A stretch of DNA of 64,000 nt from Cherax quadricarinatus (taxonomy: Eukaryota; Arthropoda; Malacostraca; Decapoda; Parastacidae), in assembly GCF_038502225.1 (NCBI RefSeq), contig NC_091372.1, forward strand, positions 4,176,496 to 4,240,495, in the 5' to 3' direction. The translations under genes were made by a program, and so were the position numbers. Under the pieces are notes generated by a model. The model saw nothing but the letters and a program-made list of their open reading frames with translations. It did not search any database and was not told the origin of the DNA. This document shows, piece after piece, positions 10,482 through 19,566 of this stretch (positions are counted from its first letter, which is position 1; every line of letters starts with the position of its first letter).

Positions 10482-12270
10482 GCTGAAGGAATCTTACAGG
10501 AGACAAGAATCACAGAAAGAACTAAAAGCCATAAAGAAAAATTAAAAAAAAAAAAAATACTTCTCTTATGCCAAATGTAAGGGAAAAACAACATCCAGCA
10601 TTGAGCCGCTGCTTAGGCAGAATAGGACATACACAGATGACAGCCAAGAAATGAGCGAGATACTAAAGTCCCAATATGACTCAGTGTTCAGCGAGCCACT
10701 GCCCAGACTGAGGGTAGACAATCCCAATGAATTCTTTATGAACAAAACCCAAAATCTGGTCATCTCAAAAATCCCAGATATTACCCTAACTCCACAAGAC
10801 TTTGAAGAGGCAATAAATGACATGCCTATGCACTCTGTCCCAGGCCCAGACTCGTGGAACTTCGTGTTTATCAAGAACTGAAAGAAGCCCCTAGTGCTTG
10901 CCTTCAGCATTTTATGGAGAGGGAGCATGGACATAGGGGTCATCCCACACACACTAAAAACAATAGACATAGCCCCACTCCACAAAGGTGGCAGTAAAGC
11001 AATTGCAAAGAACTACAGACCAATAGTACTACCATCCCATATCATAAAAATCTTTGAGAGGGTTCTAAGAAGCAAGATCGCCAACCACCTAGATACCCAT
11101 CAATTACACAACCCAGGGCAACACGGGTTTAGAGCAGGTCGCTCCTGCCTGTCCCAGCTACTGGTCCACTATGACAAGGTCCTGGATGTTGTAGAGGATA
11201 AACAAAATACAGATGTAGTATACTACACAGACTTTGCAAAAACTTTTGACAAGTGTGACCATGGTGTAATAGCACACAAAATATGTGAAAAGGAATAACA
11301 GGAAAAGTTGGTAGATGGATCTATAAATTCCTGACAAATAGAACACAAAGACTAATAGTAAACAGAGTAAAGTCCCAGGCAGCCATGGCAAAAAGCTCTG
11401 TTCCACAAGGCACAGTACTCGCTCACATTCTATTCCTCATCCTCACTTCTGACATAGACAGAGATGTAAGCCACAGCTCCGTGTCTTCCTTTGCGGATGA
11501 CATCCAGATAACCATGGCAGTGACCTGCATGGAAGACACCGCGAGACTCCAAGTAGATATCAACCAAATCTTTGAAAGGGTCACTCAAAACAATATGAAG
11601 TTCAACGAGGAGAAATTCCAACTGCTCAGATATGGGAAACTTGGGGAAATTAAAAATGTATCAGGGTATACGACAAATTCTAACCATACAATAGAGGAGA
11701 AAAGTAATGTGAAGGACCTGGGAGTGATAATGTCAGAGGATCTCGCCTTCAAAGACCACAACAACGTATCTACCTCATTTGCTAGGAAAATGAAAGAATG
11801 GATAATGAGAACCTTCAAAACTAGGGATGCCAAGCCCATGATGATTCTCTTCAAATCGCTTGTGCTCTCTAGGCTGGAATACTGCTGTACACTAATGGCC
11901 CCCTTCAAGGCTGGCGACATTGCAGACCTGGAGAGTGTACAAAGAACTTTCACAGCACACATAAGTATGATAAGGCACCTAAATTACTGGGAATGGTTGA
12001 AGGTCCTCAATCTGTATTCCCTGGAATGCAGGCGAGAGAGATTGGTACCAAACCTGCACACAAAAATCACTCCCTATGAAAGCAAAAGACTCGACAGGAG
12101 ATGCAACATTCCCCTGATGAAAAGCAGGGGTGCCACAAGTACACTGAGAGACAACACAATAAGTGTACAGGGCCCAAGACTGTTCAATTGCCTCCCAGCA
12201 TACATAAGGGGGATAACCAACAGATCCCTGGCTGTCTTCAAGAAGGCACTGGGCAGGCACCTAAAGTCAG
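10482..12270 (+). pseudogene. CR1-like LINE reverse transcriptase, broken
   Basis: RT motifs appear in order: APLHKGGSKAIAKNYRPIVL, then QHGFRAGRSCLSQLL, VVYYTDFAKTFDKCDHG, SVPQGTVLAHILF, SSFADDIQITMA (the FADD box) and a C-terminal region GPRLFNCLPAYIRG...FKKALGRHLKSV. Stops occur at about 10881 and 11299, with a frame change near 11340. At 12271 the coding sequence is interrupted at a TA and resumes at 15171 (LDQPGCGSYV). Confidence 0.87.
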
Positions 12271-12390
12271 TACAGGTCTCCCTCAACATTCGCGAGGGTT
12301 AGGGGATCAAGATCCTCGCGAATGTTGAAAAACCGTGAATGTTTGGTGCCCCAATATATTGTAGGGAAATACATTACAATACTGCTTCCT

Positions 12391-12632
12391 GGAAATGGGA
12401 AGTACAATGCCTGCACTTTAAAGGAGGGGTTTGGGATATTGGCAGTTTAGAGGGATATGTTGTGTATCTTTATACGTATATGCTTCTAAACTGTTGTATT
12501 CTGAGCACCTCTGCAAAAACAGTGATTATGTGTGAGTGTGGTGAAAGTGTTGAATGATGATGAAAGCATTTTCTTTTTGGGGATTTTCTTTCCTTTTTGG
12601 GTCACCCTGCCTCGGTGGGAGACGGCCAAATT

Positions 12633-12663
<31 letters not shown>
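12391..12663 (+). mobile_element. RTE-B 3' UTR insertion with target duplication
   Basis: A 5'-truncated RTE-B 3' end from GGAAATGGGAAGTAC through GGGTCACCCTGCCTCGG to a poly-A. The 10-bp target duplication ACTGCTTCCT is at 12381-12390 and 12664-12673. Confidence 0.92.
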
Positions 12664-12664
<1 letters not shown>

Positions 12665-12759
12665 CTGCTTCCTTAACTTGTTGAACCATGAATAATCATA
12701 TAATACATGAAAACGTCGTAAATTGTACTAAATATATACATGTTATGCTTTAATAACGT

Positions 12760-13629
12760 TTTTTTTTTTTTTTTTTTTTTTCAACAAGTCGGCCGTCTCC
12801 CACCGAGGCAGGGTGACCCAAAAAAGAATGAAAATCCCCAAAAAGAAAATACTTTCATCATCATTCAACACTTTCACCACACTCGCACATTATCACTGTT
12901 TTTGCAGAGGTGCTCAGAATACAACAGTCTAGAAGCATACACATATAAAGATACACAACATATCCCTCCAAACTGCCAATATCCCAAACCCCTCCTTTAA
13001 AGTGCAGGCATTGTACTTCCCATTTCCAGGACTCAAGTCCGACTATATGAAAATAACCGGTTTCCCTGAATCCCTTCACTAAATATTACCCTGCTCACAC
13101 TCCAACAGATCGTCAGGTCCCAAGTACCATTCGTCTCCATTCACTCCTATCTAACACGCTCACGCACGCTTGCTGGAAGTCCAAGCCCCTTACCCACAAA
13201 ACCTCCTTTACCCCCTCTCTCCAACCCTTTCGAGGACGACCCCTACCCCGCCTTCCTTCCCCTATAGATTTATATGCTTTCCATGTCATTCTACTTTGAT
13301 CCATTCTCTCTAAATGACCAAACCACCTCAACAACCCCTCTTCTGCCCTCTGACTAATACTTTTATTAACTCCACACCTTCTCCTAATTTCCACACTCCG
13401 AATTTTCTGCATAATATTTACACCACACATTGCCCTTAAACAGGACATCTCCACTGCCTCCAACCATCTCCTCGCTGCAGCATTTACCACCCAAGCTTCA
13501 CATCCATATAAGAGTGTTGGTACTACTATACTTTCATACATTCCCTTCTTTGCCTCCATAGATAACGTTTTTTAACTCCACATATACCTCAACGCACCAC
13601 TCACCTTTTTTCCCTCATCAATTCTATGA
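12760..13629 (-). mobile_element. RTE-B 3' end insertion with target duplication
   Basis: Poly-T at 12760, then the RTE-B 3' UTR and the last ~150 codons on the minus strand (13113-13559, ending ...EWRRMVLGT). The 10-bp duplication TTAATAACGT is at 12750-12759 and 13630-13639. The coding part includes LLYGCEAWVVNAAARR and GRGRPRKGWREG. It is 5'-truncated. Confidence 0.93.
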
Positions 13630-13949
13630 TTAATAACGTATGTTATTTAATAACATGTATGTTATTAAATACCAGACTCCACCACTGCCTCCTCCACTGC
13701 CTCCACCACTGCGAGTCCCTACTACCCTCCCTCCGACCCCTGCAACTGGCAGCCAGCCCTCCCACCACTCAGTGTGGTGAGTGTTTTGTTTGTTCATTAT
13801 TTGCTATTAAACTACAGAATAAATAATGTAAACCCATTCATGACTGCATATTGGAATGGCTATTAGGAAAGGTATTAGACGGTGACATCATGTGTTTACT
13901 CTTGAACACAGCAAAGAATCGAACATTTCTGCTATTGCTAATAATAACA

Positions 13950-13951
<2 letters not shown>

Positions 13952-14026
<75 letters not shown>
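13952..14026 (+). repeat. (AAT)n microsatellite
   Basis: About 75 bp of AAT/ATA repeats in the left arm of the foldback element, matched by a shorter ATT array at 14772-14800 in the right arm. It gives spurious poly-Asn or poly-Ile frames. Confidence 0.95.
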
Positions 14027-14027
<1 letters not shown>

Positions 14028-14240
14028 TTGGCAGTTTGGAGGGATATGTTGTGTATCTTTATATGTGTATGCTTCTAAACTGTTGTATTCTGAGCACCTC
14101 TGCAGAAACAGTGATAATGTGTGAGTGTGGTGAAAGTGTTGAATGATGATGAAAGTATTTTCTTTTTGGGGATTTTCTTTCTTTTTTTGGGTCACCCTGC
14201 CTTGGTGGGAGACGGCCGACTTGTTGAAAAAAAAAAATAA
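14027..14240 (+). mobile_element. RTE-B 3' UTR fragment in the (AAT)n array
   Basis: Starts TTGGCAGTTTGGAGGGATATG and ends CGGCCGACTTGTTGAAAA, then (AAT)n resumes. AAT repeats on both sides hide the exact target duplication. Confidence 0.88.
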
Positions 14241-14395
14241 TAATAATAAATACGATATAATTGAAGAAGGAAATTGTACAAAAATACGAGGGAGTGGTTG
14301 ACACATCGTCAGTGTGGCTTTGTTTATGCTGGAGTGAACATTAGTCTCCCTGCTCTTCCAAACATTTCACAATAATTCAGCGGTTGAGGCAGTGG

Positions 14396-14437
14396 TGGGA
14401 GACGGCCGACTTGTTGAAAAAAAAAAAAAAAAAAAAA
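14396..14437 (+). mobile_element. Ultrashort RTE-B tail (about 40 bp)
   Basis: Only GGTGGGAGACGGCCGACTTG followed by TTG and an A-run is present, in the loop region of the foldback element. Confidence 0.7.
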
Positions 14438-14775
14438 TGTTATAAATAATAATAGTACATGTTATTATTAATAACATATATTATTATTAACATGTATGTA
14501 TTTAATAACATATATGTTATAAATAATAATAGTACATATTATTAATAACATGTATTATTATTAACATGTATGTTATTAAATACCATTGCCTCAATCACTG
14601 CCTCTACCACTCCAGTCACACTCAATCTACAAGCACCAAACACAATGAATTATTGTGAAATGTTTGGAAGAGCAGGGAGACTAATGTTCACTCCAGCGTA
14701 AACAAAGTCACACTGACGATGTGTCAACCACTCACTCGTATTTTTGTACAATTTCCTTCTTCAATTCTATCATAT

Positions 14776-14806
<31 letters not shown>

Positions 14807-15332
14807 TGTTATTATTAGCTGTAGCAGAAATGTTTAATTCTTTGCAGTGTTCAAGAGTAAACACATAATGTCACCGTCTAATACCTGTCCGAATAGCCAT
14901 TCCAATATGCAGTCATAAATGGGTTTACATTATTTATACTGTAGTTTAATAGCAAATAATGAACAAACAAAACACTCACCACACTGAGTGGTGGGAGGGC
15001 TGGCTGCCAGTTGTGGGGGTCGGAGGGAGGGTAGTAGGGACTCGCAGGTGGCGGGAAACTTAAATATGATTTGGCGGCTGGGAATTTGGTGGCTGGGAAT
15101 TTGGCGGTTGGGAATTCGCGAATGTGTGAAGCCCGTGAAAGTTGAAAACGTGAATGTTGAGGGAGACCTGTACTTGACCAACCAGGCTGTGGTTCATATG
15201 TCAGCTTGCCTGAGGCCAGCAGTAACAGCCTGGTTGATCAGACCCTGATCCACCATGAGGCCTGGTCTCAGACCGAACTATGGGGGCATTGACCCCTGAA
15301 ACCCTCTCCAGGTAAACTCCAAGTAAACGTTA

Positions 15333-15665
15333 TATAGTTGAAATGATTTAATGGGCAGTTTTCTGTGCTCAGTTGATACAACGAAAGGCATACTAGCAAA
15401 AAAGCTAAGAATTTGGTCAATTGGAACAATGAAATTGGCTTAAAATAGGACTTGAAGTGAACAAAACTGTCGCATAAATTGTGCCAAGACCATTAACTTG
15501 GCATTTGCATAATTCCATAAGTTTTCAATCAAATTTCATCCTTTTGCTGTCATTACCTACCCCCCCCCCCCCCCCAAGAAAAAGATTCTCTACCATTTCA
15601 GAAGATTTTTTTTTTTTTTTTAAAGTGGACGCTGAGAGCAATATTACTTTTAAGGATAAGTGATG
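15333..15665. mobile_element. Old piggyBac-like element, right part
   Basis: This segment matches the right half of the element at 43815: GAAATTGGC...GACTTGAAGTG, CCATAAGTTTTCAATCAAAT and AAAAGATTCTCTA, followed by a T-run and the GAGCGTCC-like end. A run of about 18 C's and a T-run interrupt it. It follows directly on the 3' end of the CR1-like LINE, so the LINE seems to have inserted into this element. The terminal TTAA is not clear. Confidence 0.55.
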
Positions 15666-15861
15666 GCTAGTATGGCTTAAGTATAGTAGCAGAATACATT
15701 CTCCCTGAAGGTGACTGGATGATCAGGGTGGAGCAAAATTACATTGTGACTGAACCACATATTTTCTAGAAATTGCCATGTAACACAGTTGAGATTTTAA
15801 TATATAAACCACATCTTATTAAAAATATACTAAAAATATGCACAGCAAAAAGTTCACCATG

Positions 15862-15995
15862 GAATGACTCACGAAATCGTAATGACACAATTGCAAACAA
15901 ACCATACCAGGGGCAAGGTTAGAACCCGCAATCAGAGAGTCACAAAACTCCATACCATCGCGTTAGCCACTAGGACCAGCTAGCTACTATAAGAT
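15862..15995 (-). mobile_element. tRNA-derived SINE
   Basis: On the minus strand the sequence reads CTGGTCCTAGTGGCTAACGCG (pol III A-box-like) at about 15972-15992 and GCGGGTTCTAACC (B-box-like) near 15908-15920. The family tail GGTATGGTTTGTTTGCAATT and TGTCATTACGATTTCGTGA follow. A second partial copy of the tail lies at about 16140-16210. The tRNA-like part also occurs at 57804-57861 inside a LINE. Confidence 0.75.
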
Positions 15996-16545
15996 TCATC
16001 CAACTAGGGATATTTCTACACCATAGCAAGGTTAGCATAGGCACCACTGTGACTACAAGTGCAAGTTTTTACAGACGAATCTCCTGCTAGCGTGGCCGTG
16101 ACGAACTCTAGCTCGACTCCCCTCAAAGCCGTCAACATGACTCATGAAATCGTAATGGCACAATTGCAAACAAACCACCTGTGGTATGGTTTGTTTGCAA
16201 TCATGTCATTATGATTATTTTGATTATTTATCTTGTTCATTCCATGTCACAAATCATCAGTGCCTATATGATACTTTAACTATCTGAATGTTAATTACAT
16301 TTTCACAGCTTGTTGATGATAAAGAGAACAAAAGCTAAACTTTGCCAAGTGTTGTATTACTGTCAGATGCTGGCTGTGAAATAAAGAAATTGGATTGCAT
16401 TGGTGGTCTCTGCAACTTTTCCAAGCAAACGGTATATAGAGGGTTCATAAAATATGTTAAGGTGGGATGGAATGGTTGGTAGAGCACTGGACCATCATTT
16501 GACTTGCCATGAGATCAAATGTTTGTAAAACATCTTGGATAAGAA
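15996..16545. other. Unassigned sequence
   Basis: Includes a SINE-tail duplication (16135-16215, partly palindromic around CACCTGTGGTATGG). Otherwise no gene or repeat is recognised. Confidence 0.45.
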
Positions 16546-16551
16546 TTTTTT

Positions 16552-16790
16552 TTTTTTCAACGCGTTGGCCGTCTCCCACTGAGGCAGGGTGACCCAAAAA
16601 AGAAACACTTTTACCATCATTCATACATAATCACTGTCTATGCAGAGGTGCCCTGATATGACAGTTTAGATGTTACTCCAAACAGCCAATATCCTCAACC
16701 CCTCCTTTAAAGTGCCAACATTGTACTTCCCACCTTCAGGACTCAAAGTCCAGCTAACTGGTTTCCCTGAATCCCTTCACAAAATGGATA
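16552..16790 (-). mobile_element. Old RTE 3' UTR fragment
   Basis: T-run, then GTTGGCCGTCTCCCACTGAG and GCAGGGTGACCC, and the diverged 3' UTR up to GGTTTCCCTGAATCCCTTCAC. Confidence 0.85.
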
Positions 16791-16799
16791 CGAATTATA

Positions 16800-17075
16800 C
16801 ATATTTTTCTTAACCTCAATGGCTTTCTTCCACCAAGGCATGGTGACTATAAAAGAAAACACATTCACAATCACTCATTCAATCACTATTTTGCCAGAAG
16901 TGTGCTAACATTACAATCAGTTTACCCACTGGTATAAACATCCCCACCCCATCTCCAGGACTCAAGTCCAGCTAACCACTTTTCTTGAATCCCTTGCTAA
17001 CAGTCTAACAGCACATCTACTAAAAACCACTTAGTCTACGTTCACTTTTAACACACTCCTGTAAGCCTGCCTGCA
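16800..17075 (-). mobile_element. Older RTE 3' UTR fragment
   Basis: Tail complement AACCTCAATGGCTTTCTTCC, then CCAGGACTCAAGTCCAGCTAA and CACTTTTAACACACTCCTG. It is more diverged than its neighbours. Confidence 0.75.
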
Positions 17076-17271
17076 CTCTGAAGGAGAGTTGGGGATGTTG
17101 CAGTGTGGAGGGTCATTTAAATTGTTTTGTCTACACACTTCTTACTGAATGAATTATTGAATGAGTGTTACTGAATGAGTTTCATTTTTGGGGGTCACCT
17201 TACCATTGCTTGGCACGCATGGCCATTTCCCACAAAGGAAGGGAATAAAAATAAAATTGTAGTTTTTTTGT

Positions 17272-17462
17272 TTTTTTTTTGCAACACTACCTGTCTCCCA
17301 CCAAGGCGGCGTGACCCAAAAAAGAAACATTTTCACCATCATTCACTCTATCATTGTCTTGCCAGAGGCATGCAGATACTACAGTTCAGATGTACCTCCA
17401 AACAGCAAATATCCCCACTCCCCCTTCAAAGTGCATGCACTGTACTTCCCACCTCCATGACT
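17272..17462 (-). mobile_element. RTE 3' UTR fragment
   Basis: Begins GCAACACTACCTGTCTCCCAC and CAAGGCGGCGTGACCC, and ends in CTTCCCACCTCCATGACTGAG. It abuts a plus-strand fragment of the same family. Confidence 0.8.
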
Positions 17463-18185
17463 GAGGTCCTGGAGGTGGGAAAAAAGGTGGGTGGGTGGTG
17501 CATTGAGGCCTCTAAGGAGACAAAGAAAATTATCCATGGAGGCAAAAAAGAGGAATGCATGAGTGTATAGTGGCACCAACACTCTTCTATGGATGTGAAG
17601 CATGTGTTGTGAATGTTGCAGGAAGGAGGCTGGAAGCAGTGGATATGTCGTATCTGAGGACAATGTGTAGTGTGAATGTTATGCAGAGAATCTGTAGCTT
17701 GGAGATTAAGAGGTACAGAGTTACTGAAAAGTATTATCCATAGGGCTGAAGGAGGGTTACTGAGCTGGTTTGGACATTTAGAGAGAAGGTGGGGAAGGGG
17801 TCATCCTAGGAGAAGTTAGAGGGGGGAGGGGTATAGGAGGTTTTTGTATGCGAGGGGCTTGGGCATCCCAAGGCATATGTGAGCATGTTAGATAGCAGTC
17901 GAGGCAAATGTTTTTTTGGAACTTGACAAAGTGTTGGAGTGTGAGCAAGGTAACATTTTGTGAAGGGATTCAGCACAACCAGATAGCCATTTTAATCCTA
18001 GAGGTGGGAAGAACAGTGCCTTCTCTGAAAAAGGGATGGGGATATTTTGCAGTTTGGAGGGGCATCTGAATTGTAGTATCAGCAGTTACAAGTGAATGAT
18101 GGTCAAAGTGTTTTTCTTTTTTTTATTTTTTTTTTGTGGGGGGGTCACCCTTCCTCGAGGGAAGATGGCCAGTGTGTTAAAAAAT
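17462..18185 (+). pseudogene. Old RTE LINE 3' end, decayed
   Basis: Encodes a frayed version of the RTE C-terminus (FYGCEACVVNVAGRRLEAVD, then MCSVNVMQRICSLEIK) with frameshifts. A 3' UTR follows (GTGTTGGAGTGTGAGCAAGG), ending GGTCACCCTTCCTCGAGGGAAG and an AT-rich tail. It differs from both RTE-A and RTE-B and looks like an older subfamily. Confidence 0.8.
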
Positions 18186-18488
18186 ATATACATATACACA
18201 GTGTATAAAAAATTTAGGAATCAAACTACGAGTACATACAATGTTCATATTACACAACAATTACCTAGCAATTAACTAAGCGTCCTAAGAACATGATGCA
18301 TTTCTTCCTGCTTGAGATTTTTAAACATTGTAATCAAGAACTACAAACTTTTATTAACACACATTAAACGAAATATAAATCTATATCACACAAATCACAC
18401 ACACAATGTACAACATTTAAATTTTGACCTTCTCTCTTTGGACAACAACTGCAGCAACAGTTATTGACAACTGTGTGAGGTGACATAC

Positions 18489-18636
18489 CATCAAGATAGT
18501 CTGCCCGCATCCTAAAACATACTGTTGGTCTTCCCAGGTCTTTCCACGTTGATGCCAAATATTCCAGTCCAACACTAAAGATGTACACATAAAGATCCAC
18601 ATCATTGGACAGGTAACTCTCCTCGTCATCGAAGTA
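18489..18636 (-). CDS. PHKA: Phosphorylase kinase alpha subunit, alternative exon E2
   Basis: The exon is 148 bp, phase 0 to 1, with acceptor ATTTTCTAG and donor GATG|GTATGT. It encodes YFDDEESYLSNDVDLYVYIF and then STWKDLGRPTVCF. Like E1 it aligns to the alpha-subunit block ending CWRMTGRPTLTF. It can directly follow exon D (phase 0), but it cannot follow E1 in frame, because E1 ends in phase 1. That fits a mutually exclusive duplicate. An alternative reading is that one of the pair is a decaying duplicate, but neither has a stop or a broken splice site. No later exon of the gene is recognisable between 1 and 18488. Confidence 0.85.
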
Positions 18637-19380
18637 CTAGAAAATTAATTTCACTTACAAAAATATATACAAATTTATAAAAAATTATTCTTAAAAGATA
18701 AGAAAATTAGAACTAAAAAAAAAAAGTTAGATAGGAAAACATGTCAGACAAAACAAAACCTTAAAAAATGATCATGGTAGCTTTGAGGCCCATGTTAAAA
18801 AAAATGAATTACAGTATTACTGATCAAGCAACAACTGTACCAATAATATTTCACTGAATGTAAAAATAAATCTATACAATAAAACAAACGATTAATAATG
18901 CTATGAAAATATAAAACTATATCTAAGGAAACATCTAATGTAAAAAAAAACCCTTAGATATCATTCATAATTATGTAAATGTCCAAGGATTTGAATAACC
19001 GAGTTCAACTTTTTTAAAATTAAACTGCACTGGAACTGGGATTCCAACTCGGGGCACACTTGCCTGGTCGTCACCAAGCAACTAAAAACTAATGCCTAGA
19101 ATCACTTACTCAAGAAGCACCTAATAAGGCTGGAGTGATGGTTTTACCTATGGCATGCTACTCCACTCATAAAGCCACTCAAGCTAGGGAATGTACACAA
19201 GTATGTCATCATAATCCTAGCACATGCACATGTATCATATTTTGCCAGTAAATTGACTTTCCTTCCATTTTGGCTCAGAGCATCAGTCAGCACTGATTTG
19301 CCTCTAAGGCAGCACTAGTTTGACCTTCAAACACAGCACTCATAAGGCTTGCTGCACCTACTCCCCTCCCCCTTCTTTTT
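18637..19380 (-). other. PHKA intron sequence, nothing recognised
   Basis: AT-rich intron next to exon E2. A short stretch near 19030-19080 (GGGATTCCAACTCGGGGCAC) has a weak B-box look but no clear SINE. Confidence 0.4.
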
Positions 19381-19552
19381 AATAATCCGGTTGTCTGCCA
19401 CCGAGGTAGGTTGACCCAAAAACAGAAAAAACTTTTACCATCATTCACTTCATTTCTGTCTTGTTAGAGGGGCACTGACAAGGTAGTTCAAAACTGCAAA
19501 TATCCCATCCCTCCTTCAGAATGAAGGCACAGTACTTCCTGCCTCCAGGACT
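19381..19552 (-). mobile_element. RTE 3' UTR fragment
   Basis: Complement of the tail (AATCCGGTTGTCTGCCACC, GAGGTAGGTTGACCC), then the 3' UTR to CTGCCTCCAGGACTT. It is followed directly by a plus-strand RTE-A segment. Confidence 0.8.
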
Positions 19553-19566
19553 TATTCATTCCTACA

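Larger units (their letters stand above)
12273..15170. mobile_element. Foldback-type TA element with CAGGTCTCCC ends
   Basis: Flanked by TA (12271-12272 and 15171-15172). The first 20 bp, CAGGTCTCCCTCAACATTC, are repeated inverted at the right end. Removing it rejoins the host LINE reading frame exactly. The interior contains a large inverted repeat: about 13640-14345 matches the reverse complement of about 14450-15060 (with GACTCCACCACTG/GTGAGTGTTTTGTTTGTTC and AGAGCAGGGAGACTAATG marks). It has been invaded by at least four RTE-B 3' fragments. No transposase is seen. Confidence 0.8.
7930..15332 (+). mobile_element. CR1-like non-LTR retrotransposon, interrupted twice
   Basis: A LINE on the plus strand that reads endonuclease, linker, RT and a 3' UTR once two insertions (9212-10481 and 12273-15170) are removed. 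The 3' end, after the second insertion, encodes or resembles LDQPGCGSYVSLPEAS and ends in a short repeat CCAGGTAAACTCCAAGTAAAC (approximately two copies). The same 3' end occurs alone at 43035-43180. The element has many stops and frameshifts and is dead. The 5' limit near 7930 is uncertain. Confidence 0.85.

Noticed and set aside
13892..14146. Poly-asparagine and poly-isoleucine ORFs
   Set aside because: They are translations of the (AAT)n array plus an RTE-B 3' UTR and have no coding signature.
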